Below, one piece after another: positions 1 to 5,601 of a stretch of 10,911 nucleotides of DNA. Position 1 is the first letter of the stretch. Every line of letters begins with the position of its first letter. The DNA is from DASUBV01 sp035763085 (GTDB taxonomy: Bacteria; Actinomycetota; Actinomycetes; Streptosporangiales; Streptosporangiaceae): contig DASUBV010000264.1 in assembly GCA_035763085.1 (NCBI GenBank), forward strand, positions 1 through 10,911. The letters run 5' to 3'. The position numbers and the translations under genes are program-made. The notes under the pieces are model-generated. The model was not told the DNA's origin, did not search any database, and was given only the letters and a program-made list of their open reading frames with translations.

Positions 1-1
1 G

Positions 2-457
2 GCGGCAGGACGGGACTGGACCAACGACGGTGAGGTCCACGAGGCCCGTGCACCGAAGGGCGGTCCCCGTAACGCCATCCGCCGGGTACCCGTCCCGCCC
101 GTCTTAGTCGCGATGATCCGCGAGCATGTCGAGCTGTACGGCACCGCGCCGGACGGTCGCTTGTTCCAGACTTACCGGGGCGGCATCTACCTGCCGTCCA
201 CGCTGTGGCACGTGCTCCAGAAGGCCCGCAAGCGTGCCTTCACGGCCAGCCAGGTGGCGTCCCCGCTGGCCAGCAAGCCTTACGACTTCCGGCACGCCGG
301 GGTCTCCTGGCGGCTCAACGCCGGGGCACCTCCGCCGCAGGTGGCTGAGTGGGCCGGGCACACGGTCGAGGTGCTGCACCGCATCTACACGCACTGCATC
401 GACGGCGACGATGATCGCTGGTTCGGCGCGATGGAAGACGCGCTCGGGCGGGACTGA
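2..457 (+). CDS. Tyrosine recombinase (phage-type integrase), C-terminal part, 5' end outside window
   Basis: The reading frame is open from the window edge, so the first 151 visible residues are the C-terminal catalytic part of a longer protein; the first internal ATG (113) is not the real start. Seen in order: a basic beta-hairpin with RAPKGG (the usual place of the catalytic Lys), RRVPVPPVLV, then the box YDFRHAGVSWRLNAG, then AEWAGH and finally RIYTH with the presumed nucleophile Tyr. The box has Tyr where the classical HxxR motif has His, which is common in actinobacterial integrases; the Arg is kept. These enzymes integrate and excise mobile elements by site-specific recombination. The gene points at the 3' end of the tRNA-Arg gene 147 bp away, which fits an integrase lying next to its own attachment site. 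The element body must be to the left. Family assignment is firm; the element type (ICE or prophage) cannot be told. Confidence 0.9.
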   Translation, partial: AAGRDWTNDGEVHEARAPKGGPRNAIRRVPVPPVLVAMIREHVELYGTAPDGRLFQTYRGGIYLPSTLWHVLQKARKRAFTASQVASPLASKPYDFRHAGVSWRLNAGAPPPQVAEWAGHTVEVLHRIYTHCIDGDDDRWFGAMEDALGRD

Positions 458-603
458 CCTGCGCCGATGATCGTTCTCTCGTTCCGCGTATGTTCCGGGA
501 ACCGCGACGGATGGCCGCATCTGGTGGCATCTGGCTGCCTACGCGGGAACTGGCCGATCTGGCAAACGAGCAGGTCAGCAGATATCTGGCCTGGTTTGGC
601 GGG
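458..603. other. Integrase-tRNA spacer with four ATCTGG motifs, probable element end
   Basis: No gene is visible. ATCTGG occurs at 519-524, 529-534, 557-562 and 584-589; the first two lie inside a repeated GCATCTGG (517-524 and 527-534). There is also a short inverted repeat GTTCC-G-GGAAC at 492-502. Repeated short motifs next to an att core are typical of arm-type integrase or excisionase binding sites, so this is a reasonable but unproven reading of the cluster. Confidence 0.4.
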
Positions 604-650
604 CGCCCCCAGCAGGATTCGAACCTGCGCACACGGCTCCGGAGGCCGTT
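604..650. other. Probable att site (3' half of tRNA-Arg)
   Basis: Inferred only from layout: an integrase gene ends 147 bp from the 3' end of an intact tRNA gene. Tyrosine integrases of actinobacterial elements often recombine in the 3' half of a tRNA, with the element restoring the missing sequence. The right boundary is approximate. The partner copy would be at the other end of the element, outside the window. Confidence 0.4.
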
Positions 651-675
651 GCTCTATCCCCTGAGCTATGGGGGC
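604..675 (-). tRNA. tRNA-Arg (anticodon CCG)
   Basis: On the minus strand a full cloverleaf can be drawn: acceptor GCCCCCA/TGGGGGC, D stem GCTC/GAGC, anticodon stem ACGGC/GCCGT around loop CTCCGGA (anticodon CCG, reading CGG), a 4-nt variable loop, and T stem GCAGG/CCTGC around TTCGAAT. It is 72 nt including discriminator G; CCA is not encoded, as is common in actinobacteria. All stems pair perfectly, so the gene looks functional although an integrated element abuts its 3' end. A weak -10-like TAGTGT (minus strand, 715-720) lies upstream with no good -35. The T-arm and acceptor 3' half are the likely core of the attachment site. Confidence 0.96.
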
Positions 676-792
676 TGGCGCTCGTCCCGCGGGTACTCCC
701 TGCGGGCGGAGCAAACACTACCAGTCTCGAGGGACTCCTAAGTATCTGCGGACACGGCGCCCGATCGCCGCGCATCCGCCGGGCCGAGCAGA

Positions 793-798
793 TACCCT
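793..798 (+). promoter_or_regulatory. -10 element TACCCT for leaderless response-regulator mRNA
   Basis: TACCCT matches the actinobacterial TANNNT -10 hexamer and ends 7 nt before the GTG at 806, the spacing at which transcription would start at the start codon itself. No Shine-Dalgarno sequence precedes that GTG, and no clear -35 is visible. The call rests on spacing and consensus only. Confidence 0.45.
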
Positions 799-805
799 CA
801 CGCGG

Positions 806-1201
806 GTGACGCATGGACTAGGCCGGGTGCTGGTGGTGGATGACGACGAGGTCATCCGCCAGCTCATCGCCGTGAACCTCACGCTTGAGGGGTTCGATGT
901 CGTCACGGCCGTAGACGGCCGGGATTGTCTGGAAAAAGTCTCCGAGGTCGGACCGGACGTCATCACGCTGGACGTGATGATGCCGCGGCTGGATGGCTGG
1001 GTGACCGCCACTCAGCTGCGTCGCAACCCGGAGACCGCCACCATCAAGGTCGTCCTGATCACCGCCCGCGCGCAGGAGGACGACCGGAGCCGCGGCCAGC
1101 AAATCGGCGTGGACGCCTACCTGACCAAGCCGTTCGACCCGCTGGAGATGATCCGCGTGGTCCGCGAGCTGGCCGGCGCGCCGAGCAGCGCCTTCGACTG
1201 A
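806..1201 (+). CDS. Single-domain (CheY-like) response regulator
   Basis: A 131-residue receiver domain with no output domain. Visible landmarks, counted from the GTG at 806: acidic pair D12-D13 in VLVVDDDE, phospho-acceptor D56 in ITLDVMMPRLDG, conserved T86 in VLITA and K108 in YLTKPFD, so every residue needed for phosphorylation is present. It would act through protein-protein contact after phosphorylation by an unlinked histidine kinase; none is encoded nearby. The frame is open back to 668, but that extension overlaps the tRNA and lacks receiver homology. GTG 806 fits because residue 8 begins beta-strand 1 and a -10 hexamer lies just upstream. It sits 60 bp before the ArgS-related gene, an association I recall from streptomycetes. 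Its partner and target are unknown. Confidence 0.9.
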   Translation: MTHGLGRVLVVDDDEVIRQLIAVNLTLEGFDVVTAVDGRDCLEKVSEVGPDVITLDVMMPRLDGWVTATQLRRNPETATIKVVLITARAQEDDRSRGQQIGVDAYLTKPFDPLEMIRVVRELAGAPSSAFD

Positions 1202-1249
1202 CCCGCCGTCCGGCTGGTCCGGGCCCGGCGGGGCCGGCTGGCATCCCCT

Positions 1250-1255
1250 TACGCT
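1250..1255 (+). promoter_or_regulatory. -10 element TACGCT for leaderless ArgS-like mRNA
   Basis: TACGCT fits TANNNT and is followed by 6 nt and then GTG at 1262, again the arrangement expected of a leaderless transcript. No Shine-Dalgarno sequence is present upstream of the GTG. It suggests the gene has its own transcript although it follows the response regulator closely. Confidence 0.45.
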
Positions 1256-1261
1256 GAGCGA

Positions 1262-2545
1262 GTGATCCCTGCCGACCTGGCCGCCGGGCTGATCGCGGCG
1301 GTCCGGGCAGCCATCGCGGCCGGCGAGCTGCCGCCGCAGGCCGGCCAGGTCGTCCCCAGCGGCACCTGGCGTCCCGCGCCGCCTGGCCTCCCGCCGCCAG
1401 CCCCGCCGCCCAGCCTCCCGCCGCCTGGCTCGTCAGCGCCCGGCCCCGCCAATCCGGAATGGCCGCCGTCCGTGCCCGGCAGCGCCGCGGCAATGGCCCG
1501 CCGTTACGCCACGTCGCTGCCATTCACGCTGAGCCGGATCGCCGGCCGTGAGCCGCGCGAGGTCGCCGCCGGGCTGGGAGGGGCCGTGGCCCAGCTGCCG
1601 TGGGTCAGCTCCGCCGAGGTCACCGGGGCCGGCTACCTCACCATCGAGGTCACTCCCGCGACGCTGGCCGATGTCGCCGTCCGGGTCAGCCGCGCCGGGC
1701 TGTCGTGCGCGTGCGGCGGCGCGGTCGGCGACCCGGCGCTGCGCGTCCCGGCCAGCACGCCCGGCAGCCCCGGTCCGCCGCTGCCCGACCTCGCGGGCCA
1801 GCCCGGCTGGCCGCAGGCGGGCCGGGCGCAGGCTGCCGCCGTGACGGCGCGGCTGCGCCGGGCCGCGGCCACGCCGCTGCCGGAAGGCTGCCGTCCGCCC
1901 GATGACGACGAGAACGGCACCGGTACAGACGAGAACGGCACCGGTACAAAGGCCGATGCAAAACGAGACAGGCCCGCTGTGCGGCAGCCCGGTCCGCCGG
2001 CCGGGCCCGTGGCCAGCGCGGTGAGCTTCGCCGGCGCTGACGCAGTCCGTTACTGGCTCACCCGCAGCGCGTCCTGGCCGGCTCAGGGGCCGTCCGCGGG
2101 GACCCTGGCCACCAGGGATCTCGCCAACCCCTGGTATGCGGTCACGTTCGCGCAGGCCGACGCGGCTGCCACCCGGCGCCGGGCTGCTGACCTGGGGCTG
2201 TGGCACGGCGAGCCGGGCCTGGCGGGGGAGCGGCTCGCGGGCCTGCTCGGCGAGCCGGCTGAGCTCGCGCTGCTCGGCCAGCTGTCCTGGCTGGGCGAGC
2301 GGGTGGCCGGGGCGGCGCGCCGGGCCCGGCCCGCTGACCTGGCCCGTTACCTGGAAGAGGTGTCAGCGGCGTGGCTGGACTGCCGGGAGGCCTGCCCGGC
2401 GCTGCCGTTCGGCGGAGCCGCTGCGCCGCGCACGGCGGCCGGGATCAGCGCCCGGCTGCTGCTGGCCGGCGCGACCGCCGCGGCGCTGGCCGCCGGGCTG
2501 CTGCTGACCGGCGTGGCGATCATGCCTGATTCGGCAGGCTTGTGA
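1262..2545 (+). CDS. nrtL: ArgS-related anticodon-binding protein without synthetase catalytic core (NrtL-like)
   Basis: A 427-residue protein that aligns by eye with the two ends of arginyl-tRNA synthetase. The N-terminus (PADLAAGLIAAVRAAIAAGE) and residues 79-130 (RRYATSLPF, AGREPREVAAGL, GAGYLTIEV) match the ArgS N-terminal tRNA-binding domain, interrupted by a Pro-rich stretch (about 36-72). Residues 257-427 (AGADAVRYWLTR, ANPWYAVTFAQADAA, ARYLEEVSAAWLDC, LLLTGV) match the region after KMSKS and the DALR anticodon-binding domain. The roughly 120 residues between are low-complexity; the HIGH and KMSKS ATP-binding motifs are absent, so aminoacylation is not expected. True ArgS is about 550-590 residues. 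The open frame, consistent G/C third positions and recurrence of such proteins in streptomycetes (annotated NrtL, from memory) argue for a real gene rather than a pseudogene. A tRNA-binding or regulatory role is only a guess. It lies near a tRNA-Arg gene. Confidence 0.75.
   Translation: MIPADLAAGLIAAVRAAIAAGELPPQAGQVVPSGTWRPAPPGLPPPAPPPSLPPPGSSAPGPANPEWPPSVPGSAAAMARRYATSLPFTLSRIAGREPREVAAGLGGAVAQLPWVSSAEVTGAGYLTIEVTPATLADVAVRVSRAGLSCACGGAVGDPALRVPASTPGSPGPPLPDLAGQPGWPQAGRAQAAAVTARLRRAAATPLPEGCRPPDDDENGTGTDENGTGTKADAKRDRPAVRQPGPPAGPVASAVSFAGADAVRYWLTRSASWPAQGPSAGTLATRDLANPWYAVTFAQADAAATRRRAADLGLWHGEPGLAGERLAGLLGEPAELALLGQLSWLGERVAGAARRARPADLARYLEEVSAAWLDCREACPALPFGGAAAPRTAAGISARLLLAGATAAALAAGLLLTGVAIMPDSAGL
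1907..1948 (+). repeat. Two exact 21-bp tandem copies inside the ArgS-like gene
   Basis: Copies at 1907-1927 and 1928-1948 are identical and in frame, each encoding DENGTGT (residues 216-229) within the low-complexity linker that replaces the synthetase core. Exact identity points to a recent slippage duplication in a tolerant linker. Confidence 0.9.
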
Positions 2546-2593
2546 GAAACGCGAGGTTGAAGTAGGTTCGCGGGTCAGTTAGAAGTATGCGGG

Positions 2594-2610
2594 CAGCCTG
2601 GGCCAGGCTG
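2594..2610 (+). terminator. Possible terminator hairpin after the ArgS-like gene
   Basis: CAGCCTGG-G-CCAGGCTG is a perfect 8-bp inverted repeat (7 bp with a 3-nt loop in practice), 48 nt beyond the stop codon and followed only by TTC. It lacks a T run, as many actinobacterial terminators do. It is shorter than the two hairpins after rho and rpmE. Confidence 0.35.
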
Positions 2611-2841
2611 TTCATGACTGGGCGGTTCAAGCGCCATCGAAACGGGTACCGCATGCCGTGTAAGCCCCCTGGATGTCGACAGCCAAAGCATGGCCTTCGG
2701 AGCCAGGCGTCAGTCGGCGGTTCCCATTTCTGGACTGGCGCGAGCGTACCCGCAGGCGTGTCGGCGGACCCTAGCCAGGCATGTCCTGACTGGCTACGCC
2801 ATGGCTGCCGGCCCCTTGCGGTCGTAAGGGACAGCTCTGAA

Positions 2842-2867
2842 GGAATACCGTGGGTCCCATTGGTGTT
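2842..2867 (+). promoter_or_regulatory. Sigma-R-type promoter candidate upstream of rho
   Basis: GGAAT (2842-2846), 18 nt, then GTT (2865-2867) exactly fits the GGAAT-N18-GTT consensus of the thiol-stress sigma factor SigR of Streptomyces (SigH in mycobacteria). It points at rho and would give a 5' leader of about 335-340 nt. Sequence match only; rho is not a SigR target that I can confirm from memory. Confidence 0.4.
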
Positions 2868-3162
2868 AAGCTCGTAGCTGCACCAGATGCCCCGCTGCGG
2901 GGACAGGTGCTCGCACGCGCTCCGGTCGGTCAGCCATATGGCGGTCGCAGGTGCGCGGCTTTCACTGACATTCACCTGTCGCGGGGATTCCATGTACGCC
3001 CGGTCCATGCCAAGGGCCTGGATGCCAGCGATCCACGTGCCGGGCAGTCAGACAGATGCCGCACTGCGACGGCTCGGCTCGTTCCGGGCCAGCGGGCCAG
3101 GCAGAGCGGCGGAGCCTGCAGCGCGGCTCGTGCCGCGGACAACACGCGACAGCGGGCATGAG

Positions 3163-3182
3163 CCGGCCGCACCTGCGGCCGG
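3163..3182 (+). other. 9-bp stem-loop in the rho leader
   Basis: CCGGCCGCA (3163-3171) and TGCGGCCGG (3174-3182) pair perfectly around CC and lie 15 nt upstream of the rho Shine-Dalgarno sequence. It could affect rho translation or simply reflect GC-rich sequence. Confidence 0.4.
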
Positions 3183-3197
3183 GCCCGCACCCTGGGT

Positions 3198-3204
3198 GGA
3201 AGGA
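3198..3204 (+). promoter_or_regulatory. rho: Ribosome binding site that sets the rho start
   Basis: GGAAGGA lies 7 nt before the GTG at 3212. This decides the start against an in-frame ATG at 3056, whose extra 52 residues do not look like Rho and which has no comparable site. Confidence 0.8.
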
Positions 3205-3211
3205 CCCCCTA

Positions 3212-5416
3212 GTGAGCGAAACCATCGATCTGTTCTCCGGCTCGACTGGCGAGCCTGAGGATTCTCCCGGTCTGTCCCGCTCCGCCGGTGCTGCCGGCGT
3301 GGCGCCGGCGGCGGGGACTTCCCCAGCGCAGGCCGGCGCGGTACGCTCCTGGCCGGACGCGGACGACGGTACGAGTGCGGCTGCCGCGCCCAGCAAGGGC
3401 AGGCAGGCTGGCAAGGGTCTTTCCGGGATGCTGCTGCCCGAGCTTCAGCGGCTCGCCCAGTCGCTCGGCCTGACCGGGACCGCGCGGATGCGCAAGGGCC
3501 AGCTGATTGCGGCCATCGAGGAGCGCCAGCGGGGCGGCGGCGGAGCGGGGCAGGCCACCGCGGCCGCGCCGGGCACCAGGGCAGCGGGCACGCCGTCTGG
3601 CGATCAGCGTGAACTATCCGATAACTCAGTCCAGCGGGGCGCGCCTGCGGGAGCCGGCTCGACCCGCCCTCGTGAGCGGGACGCCATGGAGACACAGACA
3701 TCGACGCAGTCCGGCCTGGGCGCCGGGAACGCAGGCGGGGTCGGGGAGAGCTCGCAGGCGGGCGGCATTGGCGGCATGGGCGGCCGGGCGCAGGAAACGG
3801 CACCGCGCGCAGCGCAGGTCACTGCGGTGACCAGCGCCCCGGTGACCAGCGGCGCCGGCAGCGTCGGCGGGGGGACAGACACCAGCGCGCGCGACGACGC
3901 CCGGTCCGGCGGCGAGAGCCAGCGCGGCGACCGGCGGCGGCGCAACGGGCGCCGCGACGACGGCAACCGCGATGACCAGCCGCGCGCCGCGGGCGACAAC
4001 TCCGAGCAGAGCCGGGACGGCGGTGACGGCCAGCGCGGCCGGCAGGACCGCCAGGGCGGCGGCAACCGCGACCAGCAAGGCGGCCGGGACCAGGGCAACC
4101 GCGACCAGGGCGGGCGTGACCAGGGCGGGCGCGATAACCGCGATAGCCGCGACAACGACGACCGGGATGGCGGCGGCCAGGGCGGCGGCGGGCGGCGCAA
4201 CCGGGACCGGTTCCGCAACCGGAACTCCGGCAACCGGCGCCGTGAGCGCGGCGGCGGCGACGCCGAGCCCGTGATCACCGAGGACGATGTCCTCATCCCG
4301 ATCGCCGGCATCCTGGACGTGCTGGACAACTACGGCTTCGTCCGCACCACCGGCTACCTGCCCGGCGCCAACGACGTGTACGTCTCGCTGTCGCAGGTCC
4401 GCCGGTACGGACTGCGCAAGGGCGACGTCGTGGAAGGCGCGATCCGGCAGCCGCGCGAGGGCGAGCGCCGGGAGAAGTTCAACGCGCTGGTCCGCCTGGA
4501 CAAGATCAACGGACTTGACCCGGAGCAGGCCAAGAGCCGTCCGGAGTTCGCCAAGCTCGTCCCGCTGTACCCGCAGGACCGGCTCCGCCTGGAGACCGAC
4601 CCGTCGATCATGACGACCCGGATCATCGACCTGGTCTGCCCGATCGGCAAGGGCCAGCGCGGCCTGATCGTCTCGCCGGCCAAGGCGGGCAAGACGATGA
4701 TCCTGCAGGCGATCGCCAACGCGATCACCAAGAACAACCCCGAGTGCCACCTCATGGTCGTGCTGGTTGACGAGCGGCCTGAGGAAGTCACCGACATGCA
4801 GCGCACGGTCAAGGGCGAGGTCATCCACTCGACCTTCGACCGCCCGGCCGATGACCACACCACGGTGGCCGAGCTGGCCATCGAGCGGGCCAAGCGGCTG
4901 GTCGAGATGGGCCACGATGTGGTCGTGCTGCTCGACTCCATCACCCGGCTGGGCCGGGCCTACAACCTGGCCGCCCCCGCCAGCGGCCGGATCCTGTCCG
5001 GTGGTGTCGACTCCGCCGCCCTCTACCCGCCCAAGCGGTTCTTCGGCGCGGCGCGCAACATCGAGCACGGCGGCTCGCTGACCATCCTGGCCACGGCGCT
5101 CATCGAGACCGGGTCCCGGATGGAGGAGGTCATCTTCGAGGAGTTCAAGGGCACCGGCAACATGGAGCTGCGGCTGCGCCGCGAGCTCGCCGACAAGCGG
5201 ATCTTCCCGGCGGTGGACGTGGACCAGTCCAGCACCCGTAAGGAAGAGCTGCTGATGTCGCCGGAGGAGCTGAAGATCGTCTGGCAGCTCCGCCGCGTCC
5301 TGCACGCGCTGGAGCCGCAGCAGGCGCTGGAGGTCCTGATGGACCGGATGAAGGACACCAAGAGCAACGCCGAGTTCCTGCTGAAGGTGCAGAAGACCAC
5401 GCTCGGCGCGTCCTAG
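3212..5416 (+). CDS. rho: Transcription termination factor Rho with long N-terminal insertion
   Basis: A 734-residue hexameric RNA-dependent ATPase that terminates transcription; E. coli Rho has 419. Counted from GTG 3212: a Rho_N helical domain at about 66-107 (LSGMLLPELQRLAQSLGL, RMRKGQLIAAIEE); a low-complexity Gly/Arg/Asp/Asn/Gln-rich insertion at about 108-350; the RNA-binding cold-shock-like domain at about 357-430 (GILDVLDNYGFVRTTGYL); P-loop SPAKAGKT (488-495); VLVDERPEEV (516-526); Walker B VVLLDSITR (571-579); and the R-loop region YPPKRFFGAARNIEHGGS (605-622). All ATPase motifs are intact. Leu518, two residues before Asp520, corresponds to E. coli Leu208, the position linked to bicyclomycin resistance when it is Met. 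Long basic insertions are known in Micrococcus and mycobacterial Rho and are thought to add RNA binding. The gene has a long leader and a strong hairpin after the stop. Confidence 0.98.
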   Translation: MSETIDLFSGSTGEPEDSPGLSRSAGAAGVAPAAGTSPAQAGAVRSWPDADDGTSAAAAPSKGRQAGKGLSGMLLPELQRLAQSLGLTGTARMRKGQLIAAIEERQRGGGGAGQATAAAPGTRAAGTPSGDQRELSDNSVQRGAPAGAGSTRPRERDAMETQTSTQSGLGAGNAGGVGESSQAGGIGGMGGRAQETAPRAAQVTAVTSAPVTSGAGSVGGGTDTSARDDARSGGESQRGDRRRRNGRRDDGNRDDQPRAAGDNSEQSRDGGDGQRGRQDRQGGGNRDQQGGRDQGNRDQGGRDQGGRDNRDSRDNDDRDGGGQGGGGRRNRDRFRNRNSGNRRRERGGGDAEPVITEDDVLIPIAGILDVLDNYGFVRTTGYLPGANDVYVSLSQVRRYGLRKGDVVEGAIRQPREGERREKFNALVRLDKINGLDPEQAKSRPEFAKLVPLYPQDRLRLETDPSIMTTRIIDLVCPIGKGQRGLIVSPAKAGKTMILQAIANAITKNNPECHLMVVLVDERPEEVTDMQRTVKGEVIHSTFDRPADDHTTVAELAIERAKRLVEMGHDVVVLLDSITRLGRAYNLAAPASGRILSGGVDSAALYPPKRFFGAARNIEHGGSLTILATALIETGSRMEEVIFEEFKGTGNMELRLRRELADKRIFPAVDVDQSSTRKEELLMSPEELKIVWQLRRVLHALEPQQALEVLMDRMKDTKSNAEFLLKVQKTTLGAS
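4082..4141 (+). repeat. 15-bp repeats (xRDQG) in the Rho insertion
   Basis: Four in-frame units encode GRDQG, NRDQG, GRDQG and GRDNR (residues 291-310), within a wider Arg/Gly/Asp-rich stretch. The units are near-identical in DNA, consistent with growth by slippage. Confidence 0.75.
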
Positions 5417-5427
5417 CAGCGGCGTAA

Positions 5428-5457
5428 GGCCGGCCCGGCAGTCTGCCCGGGCCGGCC
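5428..5457 (+). terminator. Terminator hairpin after rho
   Basis: GGCCGGCCCGG (5428-5438) and CCGGGCCGGCC (5447-5457) form a perfect 11-bp stem around an 8-nt loop, beginning 11 nt after the rho stop. There is no T run, as is usual for actinobacteria. It should insulate rho from the rpmE promoter that follows. Confidence 0.75.
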
Positions 5458-5469
5458 TCACGCGGCCCT

Positions 5470-5493
5470 GGGCACGGGAATCTCCCGGTGCCC
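5470..5493 (+). other. Second hairpin, overlapping the rpmE -35
   Basis: GGGCAC-GGGA (5470-5479) pairs with TCCC-G-GTGCCC (5483-5493): ten pairs, one bulged G and a 3-nt loop. In RNA reading through from rho it could act as a backup terminator. In DNA it spans the GGGAAT -35 and might be an operator, but the bulge makes a dimeric protein site less likely. Confidence 0.45.
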
Positions 5494-5502
5494 CCGAGCG
5501 TT
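5476..5502 (+). promoter_or_regulatory. Sigma-R-type promoter of rpmE
   Basis: GGGAAT (5476-5481), exactly 18 nt, then GTT (5500-5502) is a perfect match to the SigR consensus. In Streptomyces coelicolor rpmE is a described SigR target, and this L31 is the zinc-binding, thiol-containing form, so motif, position and downstream gene agree. Transcription would start near 5510, giving a leader of about 90 nt. Confidence 0.75.
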
Positions 5503-5601
5503 AGCGCGTCTGGCACACTGGACGCCAACCCCATGCGATACCGGTTCACGCCGGCGTGACACGCCAGGCGACCCGGCGATCGCGGAACCAGGAGTCACAA
5601 G

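Larger units (their letters stand above)
2546..3211. other. 666-bp gap between ArgS-like gene and rho, no convincing gene
   Basis: Both strands contain only ORFs whose third positions lack the strong G/C bias of the neighbours and whose translations show no domain I recognise. The stretch is visibly lower in GC than the surrounding genes. It holds several inverted repeats (CAGCCTGG-G-CCAGGCTG at 2594-2610, TAGCCAG/CTGGCTA at 2772-2796, and a 9-bp stem at 3163-3182), a GGAAT-N18-GTT element (2842-2867) and the rho ribosome binding site. In M. tuberculosis lysA, thrA, thrC and thrB lie between argS and rho; none is here, and I see no recognisable remnant. Confidence 0.7.

Noticed and set aside
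668..805. N-terminal extension of the response regulator to 668
   Set aside because: It would start inside the tRNA gene and add 46 residues outside the receiver fold.
1262..2545. ArgS-like gene as a pseudogene of argS
   Set aside because: There is no frameshift or internal stop, codon bias is maintained and similar core-less proteins are annotated in streptomycetes; a diverged functional paralogue is more likely.
2587..2877. 96-codon plus-strand ORF in the gap before rho
   Set aside because: Mixed third positions, no Shine-Dalgarno sequence and no recognisable domain.
2520..3008. 162-codon minus-strand ORF in the gap before rho
   Set aside because: It runs into the 3' end of the ArgS-like gene, lacks G/C third-position bias, has no ribosome binding site I can see and no recognisable domain.
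3056..3211. N-terminal extension of Rho to ATG 3056
   Set aside because: The added 52 residues do not resemble Rho, and GTG 3212 has a clear GGAAGGA at 7 nt.
3626..5461. 611-codon open frame on the minus strand opposite rho
   Set aside because: It lies wholly opposite an unmistakable rho with intact motifs; its Val/Ala/Leu-rich translation shows no domain and is the usual antisense shadow of GC-rich coding DNA.
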